Below, piece by piece: positions 1 to 9,046 of a DNA stretch of 46,465 bases. Origin of the DNA: JAUVKA01 sp964465145 (lineage in GTDB: Bacteria > Bacteroidota > Bacteroidia > Bacteroidales > UBA12481). Position 1 is the first letter of the stretch, and every line of letters begins with the position of its first letter. The position numbers and the translations under genes are program-made. The notes under the pieces are model-generated. The model saw nothing but the letters and a program-made list of their open reading frames with translations. It had not been told where the DNA came from and searched no databases. The DNA lies in assembly GCA_964465145.1 (NCBI GenBank), contig CAYXJR010000031.1:1-46465 (forward strand), in the 5' to 3' direction.

Positions 1-367
<367 letters not shown>

Positions 368-447
368 AAAGTTCGAATTTTTTACTTCATGTTTTTCTTC
401 CGATATGTCAATCGTATTATTCCGGCTCGCAATCCGGAAATGACCTT

Positions 448-556
448 AAGGTGGTTATTGCGGTGGGGTTCCACCTCTTCCCATACCGAACAGAGAAGTT
501 AAGCCCACCAGCGCCGATGGTACTGCAGTTTTTGTGGGAGAGTAGGTCACCGCCGA
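448..556 (+). rRNA. 5S ribosomal RNA
   Basis: The block CCGAACAGAGAAGTTAAGCC and the following GCGCCGATGGTACTGC region are diagnostic 5S sequence. Helix I is visible as GGTGGT (450-455) pairing with ACCGCC (549-554), which sets the ends to within a few bases. The gene is about 109 nt, usual for Bacteroidota. About 80 bp separate it from the 23S end. That spacer has no tRNA; it has only a short TTCCGG/CCGGAA hairpin (420-439) that might be a processing signal. Confidence 0.96.
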
Positions 557-565
557 CTTTTTATT

Positions 566-597
566 AAGCCCTGGTTCTTTTGAACCGGGGCTTTTTG
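566..597 (+). terminator. Rho-independent terminator of the rRNA operon
   Basis: A 12-bp stem, 566-577 with 582-593 (one G-T pair), a TTTT loop, and a T run at 592-596. It sits directly after the 5S gene and before the porin start at 612, so it ends rRNA transcription and separates the operon from the downstream gene. Confidence 0.9.
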
Positions 598-611
598 TAT
601 CTTTATACTTC

Positions 612-2483
612 ATGAAAAGATCTGCATCTATCTGGATTTGTGTGCTAGGGCTTATTATTAGTAAGCCAGCTATGAACCAGGATATACAGCTGAATCTGAA
701 GAAGATGTCAGCTTCCATCCAAACAGGAATATCCGAACCCTCCACAATGGATACCCTCATCATGGGAGCCCAAGTTTATCATCCCCATTATAAAGTATTC
801 CCAAGCTGGTCAGAGCTGGGAAATATGGGACTGCCGGCAATACCAAACCGTTATACTGGTATAGGCTCTCCTTCTTCACCATACCTTTTCAACTCATATT
901 TATTTTACCTTGATGATCCGGATCAAATTAGCTTTTTTGATGCTAAAACTCCCTATTCAGAAATTCGCTATAACTCAGGTGGTACAGGGGATAAAAACGG
1001 ACAAAACCTTGGATTTTTATATACAAGAAATTTTAAAGAAGAGGTAAACCTGGTTGGATTTTTCGATTTTATATCTTCTAATGGGCATTATAAAAATCAA
1101 TCCACAACAGAATCTACTCTCGGGCTTACACTGGCTATTGAAAAATCACGCTACAGGCATTACTCCAGCCTTGAAAGGATACAGTTTAAGCTGCAGGAGA
1201 ATGGAGGTGTTGTGGATGACAATCAGGTGATAGGTAATGATTATCCCGAGCTGATAACTGTAAATCTCCTAAAAGCCGGTTCAAAAACCAGTATCATGCG
1301 ATTGAGGGGATGGCAGTATTTGGATATTTTGGCACCACCACATTCCGATACTACAGATTCTATTTCTGTAATAAGAACTCCAAATCCCAGGAGACCAATA
1401 TTGATACACCGATATAATTATTCTACTGCTAAGCGGATTTATAAAGATGAGCCGGGGGAGGAACTTTTTTATACAAATATATTTTTAGATTCTGTATCGA
1501 CTCTGGATTCCTTACAGCATTTTGGTTTTGTGAATGACCTTAATGCAAGAATCCATGGTGTATCGCCTGATTCTGCAAATTGGGTTATAGAGGCAGGAAT
1601 CCATCATGAGCTTCTTCATTCTTATTCGCGTGATAATCCGATCTGTAAACAACGACTGGGTATAGGTGGTTTAACTGAGTATGAGGGAAAGAAATTTTAT
1701 ATGAAGGCTCAGGGAGTATTTATTTTTACAGGATATGGGGCAGGTGACTACAATATAGGCTTGAGAGCCGGACTGGTTCATCCCGGTAATTATGGCGGGC
1801 CGGTTTTTAATATAAGTTCAAAAGGCCTTTCTGCAGATTTGTTTTTGCAAAATCTTGTTAGTAATCATTTTCAGTGGACGAATGATTTTTCGCGTCAAAA
1901 GGAGCAGCGGGTGGGTCTGTCCTGGGAAATACCTGACTGGGAAATGGTAGTTGAGGTAAATTCCTATCTGATTTCTAACTGGAATTATTTTGACACACTG
2001 GCAAAACCAGCTCAGAAAAAAGATGCTGCTTTTCTAACCTCTGCCAGGATAAGTAAAATGTTCCAGGCAGGGCCTTTCCGCTCCCAAAACTCAGTTTTTT
2101 TAAACTATACAGCTGCTGATGAAATACCTCTTCCCATGGTGGTGGCTTCATCATCAACATATATGCACCATGATATTCATTTTCCGAAAACTCAGGGTTT
2201 GCTCCAATTGGAATACGGTTTTGATATACGCTATACATCTGCATACAAGGGCTACGCTTATATGCCTGCCACGGGGGTTTTTTATCTGCAAAATCAGCAA
2301 ATTTTGGGGAATTATCCTTTCTTGGATATGTTTGTAGTTATGCGGGTTAAGCGCACCCGGTTTTTTATTAAGTGGGATCATGTTAATTCTGGATTTATGG
2401 GTGATAATATTTTCCCGGTATTGCATTATCCGGTAAAGCAGCGATATCTGAAATATGGGGTCTTCTGGTATTTTTATGACTGA
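612..2483 (+). CDS. Putative porin (Porin_10-like outer-membrane beta-barrel)
   Basis: Predicted outer-membrane barrel of 623 residues. A hydrophobic N-terminal segment (about residues 7-20, WICVLGLIIS) looks like a signal peptide. The body has repeated alternating polar/aromatic strands and ends in an aromatic-rich strand (YGVFWYFYD), as outer-membrane barrels do. The stretch around residues 95-180 (FFDAKTPYSEIRYNSGG, then GFLYTRNFKEEVNLVGFFDF and a GHYKNQ motif) resembles the Bacteroidota putative-porin family PF14121 as I know it; the substrate is unknown. The last codons overlap the start of the Nudix gene by 8 bp, so the two are probably co-transcribed. The gene begins only 15 bp after the rRNA terminator, so its promoter must overlap that hairpin or it depends on read-through. 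Confidence 0.8.
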   Translation: MKRSASIWICVLGLIISKPAMNQDIQLNLKKMSASIQTGISEPSTMDTLIMGAQVYHPHYKVFPSWSELGNMGLPAIPNRYTGIGSPSSPYLFNSYLFYLDDPDQISFFDAKTPYSEIRYNSGGTGDKNGQNLGFLYTRNFKEEVNLVGFFDFISSNGHYKNQSTTESTLGLTLAIEKSRYRHYSSLERIQFKLQENGGVVDDNQVIGNDYPELITVNLLKAGSKTSIMRLRGWQYLDILAPPHSDTTDSISVIRTPNPRRPILIHRYNYSTAKRIYKDEPGEELFYTNIFLDSVSTLDSLQHFGFVNDLNARIHGVSPDSANWVIEAGIHHELLHSYSRDNPICKQRLGIGGLTEYEGKKFYMKAQGVFIFTGYGAGDYNIGLRAGLVHPGNYGGPVFNISSKGLSADLFLQNLVSNHFQWTNDFSRQKEQRVGLSWEIPDWEMVVEVNSYLISNWNYFDTLAKPAQKKDAAFLTSARISKMFQAGPFRSQNSVFLNYTAADEIPLPMVVASSSTYMHHDIHFPKTQGLLQLEYGFDIRYTSAYKGYAYMPATGVFYLQNQQILGNYPFLDMFVVMRVKRTRFFIKWDHVNSGFMGDNIFPVLHYPVKQRYLKYGVFWYFYD

Positions 2484-3090
2484 GCGATTCATAAAAGAAT
2501 TAGAAATAAAGCTGAAAGGTAATTTACCGGGTAAGGAAGCCCAGGAGATTATGGCTCCTACCGTTCGTTTTCAGGGTAATAAATTTCCAAACCCCGACCT
2601 GTCCAAACCCAGTGGTGTGTTGATTTTACTTTTTCCCAGTGTGGGGGATTGGTCAACCGTTTTTATTAAGAGAACTTCTTTTGGCCTTCATGGAGGGCAA
2701 ATTAGTTTACCTGGCGGTAAAATGGAGGATAATGATATTGATATCAAGGCTACTGCACTAAGGGAAGCAATGGAGGAAATAGGCTCAGACCCATTTAAAA
2801 TTAAGGTGATAGGTCAGCTTACACCGCTTCATGTGCCACACAGTAACTTCAGGATTACTCCATTTGTGGGATTCCTGGAAGAAGTTCCGGTTCTACAACA
2901 AAATGAAAGAGAAGTACAGGCAATTATCAGGATTCGTCTGACAGAATTATTCGATATGAAAAACAGGGGAATCAAGACATTTAACAGATCCGGGAATACC
3001 ATTCAGGCGCCCTATTATAATGCTAAAGGTCATGTGGTATGGGGAGCCACTGCTATGATAATAAGCGAATTTGAAGCCCTGGTAGAATAA
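2476..3090 (+). CDS. Nudix hydrolase, CoA pyrophosphatase type
   Basis: Predicted to cleave CoA and CoA-like dinucleotides to 4'-phosphopantetheine and 3',5'-ADP. From the chosen start the protein has 204 residues. Residues 62-81 (VFIKRTSFGLHGGQISLPGG) match the motif that precedes the Nudix box in NudL/NUDT7-type CoA diphosphatases. The Nudix box follows, with metal-binding REAMEEIG at 96-103. An upstream in-frame ATG at 2455 would add seven residues. I prefer 2476, because ATGACTGA overlaps the porin stop codon, a usual translational-coupling arrangement. The 3' end faces gatD convergently across 25 bp. Family assignment is firm; exact substrate is inferred from the motif. Confidence 0.88.
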   Translation: MTERFIKELEIKLKGNLPGKEAQEIMAPTVRFQGNKFPNPDLSKPSGVLILLFPSVGDWSTVFIKRTSFGLHGGQISLPGGKMEDNDIDIKATALREAMEEIGSDPFKIKVIGQLTPLHVPHSNFRITPFVGFLEEVPVLQQNEREVQAIIRIRLTELFDMKNRGIKTFNRSGNTIQAPYYNAKGHVVWGATAMIISEFEALVE

Positions 3091-3107
3091 ATATCGGGAA
3101 AATTTTA

Positions 3108-3126
3108 TCCGGATTTTATTTCCGGA
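3108..3126. terminator. Possible weak bidirectional terminator hairpin
   Basis: TCCGGA occurs at 3108-3113 and again at 3121-3126. The word is self-complementary, so a 6-bp stem with a 7-nt loop can form between the convergent Nudix and gatD genes; one arm overlaps the gatD 3' end. The flanks are AT-rich, but T runs are short on either strand. Confidence 0.35.
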
Positions 3127-4501
3127 ATTTCTTAATGAATTCTTCTACCTCTGGTACACCTCCCTGGTATACCAAATACCCGTTATAAGGTTCCCTTAAT
3201 GTAATCTCATCATTTACAGGAGATAACATTATCTTTTTAACTTCTTCAAGATCACTGGTTTGGCCTAGGGCCCAACCGAGTTTGATAAAGGCAACCTCAG
3301 GAAGCATATTTTCCAATGGGATTACTCCCATTGACAATAGTTCTCTTCCAGTTTCATAGACGAACATATGAACATACCCCCAGAGGGTTTGAACAGTCAT
3401 GTATACAGCCACGCCCTCGTCTCTGGCCCGCTCGATAGCAGGATATAGTTCTTTGTTCACGTGCCCTAATCCCGTTCCGATAATTATAATCCCTTTGTAC
3501 CCGAGGTTTACTAATGAATCTATTGTGTCTGGGTGCATATGTGGATAAAAGTAGATCATACTTACGCGTTTCTCAAAGAAGGGATATATTTCAACATTCC
3601 GGTCCTTTCGTCTATGATTGAAATCTTTCTTCAAAACCTTTATTTCCCCTCTACGTACAGTGGCCAGGGGAATATCTCCTATAGTCCTGAAAGTTGACCT
3701 GTATGATGAATGCATTTTTCTTACCCGCGTACCCCTGTGAAGAAATCCGTATTCGTCTGAAGTTGGACCAAACATACAAACACAAACTTCAGCAATATCT
3801 CCGTGACCTGCAGCATAGCATGCATGCATAAGATTAAGGGCAGCATCGGATGAAGGTCTGTCACTTGATCGTTGAGAACCGACCAAAATGATCGGTACAG
3901 GCGGATTTTGAACCATAAATGAAAGAGCTGCTGCAGTATGGTGTAGGGTATCAGTACCATGGCCTATAACTATCCCATCAATGTCTTTCTCTATTTCTTT
4001 ACCAATAGCAACAGCCAATTGCTTGTACTGATCAGGGCCCATGTTTTCGCTAAATACTGCAAATACTTTCTCGGTATCCAGGTTGCATATATCGGCAAGT
4101 TCAGGAACAGCTCCATACAACTCTCCTGGGGAAAAAGCGGGTATTACTGCCCCAGTACGATAATCGAGCCTGCTGGCAATGGTGCCTCCTGTTCCTATTA
4201 ACTTAACATTGGGGAGGTCGCCGCTAAACGGAAATTCTTGCTCTGGAATTTTGTAATTAGCTTTAAAAAAGCCTACTTCTTTGATAGAATTTATAGTATT
4301 GGTAGCAATACCAATATTATACCCGGTGGCGATTTTTATAACGATATGTTTATCGTCATCATTTTCTGCTCTTGGCAAGACAGTGCCTTTAAAAAGGCCC
4401 CTTGTGGTTTCAATCTCGGCAAGTCCCCATACCCGCACATTGAATTTCTTTAAAATAATCAGTGCTTCGCCTTTGTATCCCTGGAAAAAGTCTTTGTTCA
4501 T
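3116..4501 (-). CDS. gatD: Glutamyl-tRNA(Gln) amidotransferase subunit D (archaeal type)
   Basis: Glutaminase subunit of GatDE, which releases ammonia so that Glu-tRNA(Gln) can be amidated to Gln-tRNA(Gln). 461 residues. An N-terminal domain (about 1-95) absent from plain asparaginases is followed by an L-asparaginase-fold domain. Visible catalytic residues are Thr107 in LIGTGGTIAS, Thr183-Asp184 in GHGTDTLHHT, and Lys262 in RVRKMHSSYR. The block GSQRSSDRPSSDAA (208-221) is typical of GatD and not of catabolic asparaginases. The ATG overlaps the gatE stop codon by 4 bp (ATGA), so the two subunits are translationally coupled in the order gatE-gatD. GatDE is classically described from archaea, so its presence among bacterial genes is notable. 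All catalytic residues are intact. Confidence 0.93.
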   Translation of the reverse strand: MNKDFFQGYKGEALIILKKFNVRVWGLAEIETTRGLFKGTVLPRAENDDDKHIVIKIATGYNIGIATNTINSIKEVGFFKANYKIPEQEFPFSGDLPNVKLIGTGGTIASRLDYRTGAVIPAFSPGELYGAVPELADICNLDTEKVFAVFSENMGPDQYKQLAVAIGKEIEKDIDGIVIGHGTDTLHHTAAALSFMVQNPPVPIILVGSQRSSDRPSSDAALNLMHACYAAGHGDIAEVCVCMFGPTSDEYGFLHRGTRVRKMHSSYRSTFRTIGDIPLATVRRGEIKVLKKDFNHRRKDRNVEIYPFFEKRVSMIYFYPHMHPDTIDSLVNLGYKGIIIIGTGLGHVNKELYPAIERARDEGVAVYMTVQTLWGYVHMFVYETGRELLSMGVIPLENMLPEVAFIKLGWALGQTSDLEEVKKIMLSPVNDEITLREPYNGYLVYQGGVPEVEEFIKKFRK

Positions 4502-6516
4502 GATAGATCAGGATAATTATCGTCTTTAGAGTGGTTATAGGCGTTAATTTCCTTCTCCACCAGATGGCTGAATTCGCCGAGAGAAATATTTCCTATTGCC
4601 TGTTTTCGGAGCTGCCCCATAAGCCATTGTTTTGTCTTAGTTTTTTCATTAGATCGCCTTATATGCCTGAACTTTTCAATGAGAAAACCTACAGGTGCAA
4701 GAAGTGCCTCTTTTTTTAGCCTTCTGAAGTTCAGGCTGGTCAATACGGAATTGAATTCCATGTTTGGATGATAAAATAGGACCTCAAGCATGTTTTTGGC
4801 TAGTTCAGGATCCAGGTCATTCTTCTTTAAAAAGGAAAATAAACCGTATAGCTTACTAAAAGTGAATTCTGGGGGAGGATTTTTTTGTCCCTCCAAATGC
4901 CGGTAAAAGTGACCGAGAAAGGTCCCGATATATTTTTGCGAATATCCAAGTTCATCACAAATCCTGTCAATCAGAGGTAACATGTTCTTTTTCAATAGAA
5001 ATTTGTGAGTATCTTCTGGGATGAGCCATTTCTTCATCTGCTGTATCCTTTTAAAAACAGGCACTGGAAGGTTTTTGCAGAGGTTGGTGATGTAATCATC
5101 TGCCAAAGGAATAGGGGCCGAATCAGTGTCGGGATACATACGGTTGGCACCGGGAAGAACACGTTCAAAAATAGTTGTACCATCTTTGAATGACTTCCTG
5201 GTTTCCCCAGGCACCCCAATAAAAGCCATTTTGCATCGTTCCTCAATGGTTTCCAAAGCTGCATTAATATCATTCTCAGGTCCCCAAAGCACAATCTGGG
5301 CATCCTCATCCCGGGCATCAAATATTTTTCGTATCTCGGTGAACTTAAGTTTCAGCTCCTTCTGGTTAAAGGATTCTGAATGTAACATATTTGGCTTTTC
5401 AAGGCAAGCGATTACCTTCAGTCGATCAGAAATTTCATCTGCGAAGATTTTCCCGGGTTGCGTGAAGTGGGACAATATTGAATGAAAACCAGGAAGGTTG
5501 ATTCCCAAAACTTTGAATCCCGCCTTTTTCGCATTGCGAATTAGGGGAAATGAGGCCTCTATTTTATCATTATAAAGTTCAATCGAACTAGTTTCCCATT
5601 TTTTGATATCCTTAATCCTTTCCAGAAGTATATCTTTTATGGCTAATAGAGAATATTGGCGAAAAGCTTCATTGTGACTCAGCAAGGGTAACCATCTGTT
5701 ATGGGATACACCTTTTATCTCCACCCTTGTACCTCCCCGGCAACTGACATTTGTGTCTTCTCTGCCCGAGCCGATACCAGTTCTGACTTTTCCAGTACTC
5801 CTGTTAAGAAATCTGATGTATTCAGCTGCCTCCTGAAGCTCGTAAGGGGTAAGCATATCTGGATAGGTAACGGTTTCTATGAGCGGTATACCTAGCCGAT
5901 CGGTTTTAAATATACGAGTGTGCCCAATATCTGTGATTTCCCGGCAGGAATCCTCCTCAATACTGAGCTGGATAAGTCTGACTTTCTTATTGGAAAGCTG
6001 AATATCCCCTTCCACTCCAAGGATTGCAGTTCGCTGAAATCCAGTGGGAATACTGCCATCTAAATATTGCTTACGGGTGATGTGAACTTCACCAACGATG
6101 TTCATGTTGGATAGCAAACTAATTTCCAGAGCATATTGGAGGGCTTCCTGGTTGATTTTGAAAGGAGGAGTGTCGTCGATTTCGTAGGTGCAGGCTGTTA
6201 TATTATTGAGCCTGTAAATAATTTCTTTACGGGTTTTGAACTCCATAATTGCTGTGCCGTCATATTCACCCATTTCACTCAGTGTTGGACGCATATGCCT
6301 TATGATCTCCCCATCAAAATCATCATTATCATGATAAATTCTGGCTGGACATCTGCAAAAAAGTTTCTTAATTGTCTTCAGTTGCTGGTGGACCTCCAGA
6401 CCAGACATAAAACCGATTCGTTTCCAATCTTTTTCACTTGCCTCATTCAGAGGAACAAAGCCAATATTTTTTCGGGTTTTTTCGTAGTTTTTACGGGGAT
6501 CGAATTGGTTATTCAT
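4498..6516 (-). CDS. gatE: Glutamyl-tRNA(Gln) amidotransferase subunit E (archaeal type)
   Basis: Kinase/transamidase subunit of GatDE. It phosphorylates the gamma-carboxylate of Glu on tRNA(Gln) and transfers ammonia delivered by GatD. 672 residues, slightly longer than I expect for archaeal GatE (about 620-640). The GatB-type core begins with GLEVHQQLKT (39-48) and the metal-site motif LFCRCPA (52-58), followed by GREDTNVS and TRVEIKGVSH. An internal domain not found in GatB sits near 340-440, including GVPGETRKSFKDGTT, and leads to the GatE-like LPGANRMYPDTDSAP segment. A helical C-terminal tail domain follows. The domain order separates it from bacterial GatB. It lies 25 bp downstream of the permease gene on the same strand and overlaps gatD by 4 bp. 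Confidence 0.93.
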   Translation of the reverse strand: MNNQFDPRKNYEKTRKNIGFVPLNEASEKDWKRIGFMSGLEVHQQLKTIKKLFCRCPARIYHDNDDFDGEIIRHMRPTLSEMGEYDGTAIMEFKTRKEIIYRLNNITACTYEIDDTPPFKINQEALQYALEISLLSNMNIVGEVHITRKQYLDGSIPTGFQRTAILGVEGDIQLSNKKVRLIQLSIEEDSCREITDIGHTRIFKTDRLGIPLIETVTYPDMLTPYELQEAAEYIRFLNRSTGKVRTGIGSGREDTNVSCRGGTRVEIKGVSHNRWLPLLSHNEAFRQYSLLAIKDILLERIKDIKKWETSSIELYNDKIEASFPLIRNAKKAGFKVLGINLPGFHSILSHFTQPGKIFADEISDRLKVIACLEKPNMLHSESFNQKELKLKFTEIRKIFDARDEDAQIVLWGPENDINAALETIEERCKMAFIGVPGETRKSFKDGTTIFERVLPGANRMYPDTDSAPIPLADDYITNLCKNLPVPVFKRIQQMKKWLIPEDTHKFLLKKNMLPLIDRICDELGYSQKYIGTFLGHFYRHLEGQKNPPPEFTFSKLYGLFSFLKKNDLDPELAKNMLEVLFYHPNMEFNSVLTSLNFRRLKKEALLAPVGFLIEKFRHIRRSNEKTKTKQWLMGQLRKQAIGNISLGEFSHLVEKEINAYNHSKDDNYPDLS

Positions 6517-6541
6517 GAGTTATGGAGAAGGAAAATCGAAG

Positions 6542-7786
6542 TTAGTCAAATTTTATTGTTTTATCCGGGCTGATGCGGGAAATGATTCCCGATGGAATCA
6601 GGAGCATAAGAATTGTGATTAGAAGTGTTCCTGCGTTCAGCAATAACACATGAAAAATACTTATGTTTATTGGGACAGCATCGACAAAATAGGAGGAGGG
6701 ATCCAATGGAATTAACCGGTAATGATCCTGGACCACACATAATAACAGTCCTAATACATTTCCCCATATTAATCCTTTTCCTATTATGTAAGCTGCTTGA
6801 TAAAGAAAAACTTTTCTCAGGCTCGTGTTTTTGGCTCCAAGGGCTTTGAGTGTTCCAATCATGCTGGTCCTCTCCAAAATGATAATAAGGAGGCCGGAAA
6901 TCATATTGAATCCTGCCACTAATACCATTAGACTGAGGATTACCCATACGTTAGTGTCGGTTAATTTGAGAAAATCAAAGAAGCCAGAAGAGATCTCTTC
7001 TATAGTCTCAACTTCTAAAGCTTGTTTTCCCTTAACCAGATTTTGATAAACCAGGTCACGAATCTGATCACTCATACCTTCCAAATCCCGATAGTCCTGT
7101 ATGAAAATCTCATAGCCACTGATCTGGTCATCGGACCAATTATTGATTGATTGAATTTGTCGCAGGTCACAAAAAACATAAAGCAGATCATATTCTTCAA
7201 GCCCTGTTTCAAATATGCCCTTTATTATAAATGGTCGCATTTTGAAGGGCTCCTGGATGAAATATGCTGTAATTTTATCTCCAGTTTTAAGTTGAAGAAG
7301 AGAGGCCAGGGCCTTTCCAATAATAATTTCATTATGAGAATCTTGCGAGCTGTAGTCGGGTATTTCCCCTTCTATTAGGTGTTCTTTGAAAAAATTCCAT
7401 GAATAGGATGAATCAATACCTTTAAGGTAAATCCCTTGCATTTCCATACCAGATTTTATGATCCCTGGTTTGGTAATAAAAGGATGAAAATGGCTGATCC
7501 CATCAAGTTGATTCAAATCTGGAAGAAAATCCTGGTTCTTGCTAATAGGTTGTGTTTCAAAGGATGAGTTCTGATCCAGGTTAACAATTTGGATGTGAGA
7601 AGAAAATCCAACTAACTTGTCGGTTATTTCCTGTTTAAAACCGGTTAGGGTGGCTACAGATATTATCATCACTGACAAACCAAGAGCGATTGCAATAATC
7701 GCAGTGCCAATTAGTGCATTTCCCTTTCTTTTTTTGCCCGGTTGACGGGAAATTATTCTCTTTGCTATGAAAAACTCGAAGTTCAA
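6542..7786 (-). CDS. ABC transporter permease, LolC/LolE (FtsX) family
   Basis: Predicted inner-membrane permease of a lipoprotein-releasing (Lol-type) ABC transporter, 414 residues. The N-terminus (residues 1-50, FFIAKRIISR then a TM helix about 24-48) is the usual Lol/MacB start. A periplasmic core domain spans about 50-270. Three C-terminal helices lie near 276-302, 325-350 and 370-400 (FtsX domain), with ERTSMIGTLKALGA between the first two. No ATPase is next to it; a LolD-like ATPase is encoded at 37979. It is the first gene of an apparent operon with gatE (25-bp gap) and gatD. Its start faces the NamZ-like gene across 38 bp, so the promoters are divergent. Whether it works as LolC, LolE or a Bacteroidota homodimeric form cannot be read from sequence. 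Confidence 0.85.
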   Translation of the reverse strand: MNFEFFIAKRIISRQPGKKRKGNALIGTAIIAIALGLSVMIISVATLTGFKQEITDKLVGFSSHIQIVNLDQNSSFETQPISKNQDFLPDLNQLDGISHFHPFITKPGIIKSGMEMQGIYLKGIDSSYSWNFFKEHLIEGEIPDYSSQDSHNEIIIGKALASLLQLKTGDKITAYFIQEPFKMRPFIIKGIFETGLEEYDLLYVFCDLRQIQSINNWSDDQISGYEIFIQDYRDLEGMSDQIRDLVYQNLVKGKQALEVETIEEISSGFFDFLKLTDTNVWVILSLMVLVAGFNMISGLLIIILERTSMIGTLKALGAKNTSLRKVFLYQAAYIIGKGLIWGNVLGLLLCVVQDHYRLIPLDPSSYFVDAVPINISIFHVLLLNAGTLLITILMLLIPSGIISRISPDKTIKFD

Positions 7787-7809
7787 ATATTCAGTTTGTT
7801 ATAAGGTTA

Positions 7810-7823
7810 GTAAAAGTAACAAA
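7810..7823 (-). promoter_or_regulatory. Candidate promoter for the permease-gatE-gatD operon
   Basis: The minus strand reads TTTGTTACTTTTAC, containing TACTTTTA (7811-7818), a one-mismatch version of the Bacteroidota TAnnTTTG -7 box. It would give a leader of roughly 18 nt. The identical 14-mer occurs on the plus strand upstream of valS. No convincing -33 TTTG box at the usual spacing. Confidence 0.4.
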
Positions 7824-7824
7824 G

Positions 7825-9039
7825 ATGGTAGAAAAACGTGGTATGAGGAATTTGATTATTCCGGGTCTGATTACAATAGCATTATTTTTTAAAATAGGGC
7901 TCTTTGGCCAAAGCTTATTAAAAAGCCCAGATAATATTATTTGCGGGGCTGATCGCACAGAACTTTATATTGATTTGTTAAAAGATCGGCATGTTGGCCT
8001 CGTGGCAAATCCAAGTTCCAGGATAGGTGAAACTCATCTTTTAGATTCGCTACTGTGCTTAGGAGTTTCAGTGAAGATAATTTTTTGTCCAGAACATGGT
8101 TTCAGAGGTCAGGGTGAGGCTGGGGAATTGATTGTTGATCACAAAGATCCTATAACAGGAATTAGTGTGGTTTCCATTTATGGGAAAAAAAAGAAACCTG
8201 ATCCGGAAGATTTGGCCGGAATTGATGTGCTATTATTTGATATACAGGATGTCGGAGCCCGTTATTATACCTACATTTCAACTCTGCATAATATTATGGA
8301 GGCAGCCGCTGAAGGGGGAAAGGAAGTTATAATCCTTGATCGTCCGAACCCTAATGGTTTTTATGTTGCGGGCCCTATCAGGGAAAAGGATTTTAAGTCT
8401 TTTGTAGGTATGCATCCAATTCCGATAGTTCACGGCATGACTGTCGGGGAATATGGAGAAATGATAAATGGAGAGGGTTGGCTAGATGGCTCAATACGGT
8501 GCAAATTACAAGTGGTCCCCTGCCTGAATTATGATCATCAAAGCACTTATAAGCTTCCTGTTAAACCTTCACCAAACCTTCCTAATCAGGAGTCAATCTT
8601 TCTTTATCCATCTCTTTGCCTATTTGAGGGAACTGTTGTAAGTATAGGAAGGGGAACAGCATTGCCTTTCCAGATATTTGGTCATCCCGATCTGCAAGGT
8701 GAATTTCAATTTAGGCCAACTTCAATCCCTGGCACCAGTTTGCACCCAAAACTAGAAGGAAAACTATGCAAGGGAGTGGATTTAAGGGAATGTGGTATCC
8801 CCCGCATTATCAATGAGAGGGAAATAATTCTGGAATGGGTTATACAGGCTTTTCAGGAGCTTGGAAGTTCATCTGACTTTTTCACTTCCTATTTTGATAC
8901 TCTGGCTGGTACACAAAGCCTAAGGGAGCAAATCATCAAAGGATGGTCGGCCAACAAGATCAGAGCCAATTGGGAAAAGGGGATAGCAGATTTTAAGATT
9001 ATCCGAAAGAAATACCTGTTATATCCGGATTTTGAGTAA
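7825..9039 (+). CDS. namZ: Exo-beta-N-acetylmuramidase NamZ-like (DUF1343) protein
   Basis: Member of the DUF1343/YbbC family, whose characterised members (NamZ) remove terminal N-acetylmuramic acid from peptidoglycan fragments; a role in cell-wall recycling or scavenging is inferred. 404 residues with an N-terminal signal-like hydrophobic segment (LIIPGLITIALFF). Family signatures seen are VGLVANPSSRIG (about 57-68), FCPEHGFRGQGEAG (about 90-103), LFDIQDVGARYYTYISTLH (about 142-160), RPNPNG, and GRGTALPFQIFGHP near 275. A second in-frame ATG at 7843 would give a cleaner signal peptide and is a serious alternative start. The stop codon is 7 bp from that of the convergent aminotransferase gene. 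Confidence 0.86.
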   Translation: MVEKRGMRNLIIPGLITIALFFKIGLFGQSLLKSPDNIICGADRTELYIDLLKDRHVGLVANPSSRIGETHLLDSLLCLGVSVKIIFCPEHGFRGQGEAGELIVDHKDPITGISVVSIYGKKKKPDPEDLAGIDVLLFDIQDVGARYYTYISTLHNIMEAAAEGGKEVIILDRPNPNGFYVAGPIREKDFKSFVGMHPIPIVHGMTVGEYGEMINGEGWLDGSIRCKLQVVPCLNYDHQSTYKLPVKPSPNLPNQESIFLYPSLCLFEGTVVSIGRGTALPFQIFGHPDLQGEFQFRPTSIPGTSLHPKLEGKLCKGVDLRECGIPRIINEREIILEWVIQAFQELGSSSDFFTSYFDTLAGTQSLREQIIKGWSANKIRANWEKGIADFKIIRKKYLLYPDFE

Positions 9040-9046
9040 AGGGAAT

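Noticed and set aside
420..439. Hairpin TTCCGG/CCGGAA in the 23S-5S spacer as a terminator or attenuator
   Set aside because: No T run follows and the 5S gene comes directly after; at most an RNA-processing stem.
455..763. Minus-strand open frame of 102 codons across the 5S gene, its terminator and the porin start
   Set aside because: It overlaps a clear rRNA gene and terminator and encodes no recognisable protein.
3116..4501. Reading the GatD gene as a catabolic L-asparaginase
   Set aside because: The extra N-terminal domain, the SSDRPSSDA block and the 4-bp overlap with gatE identify GatD.
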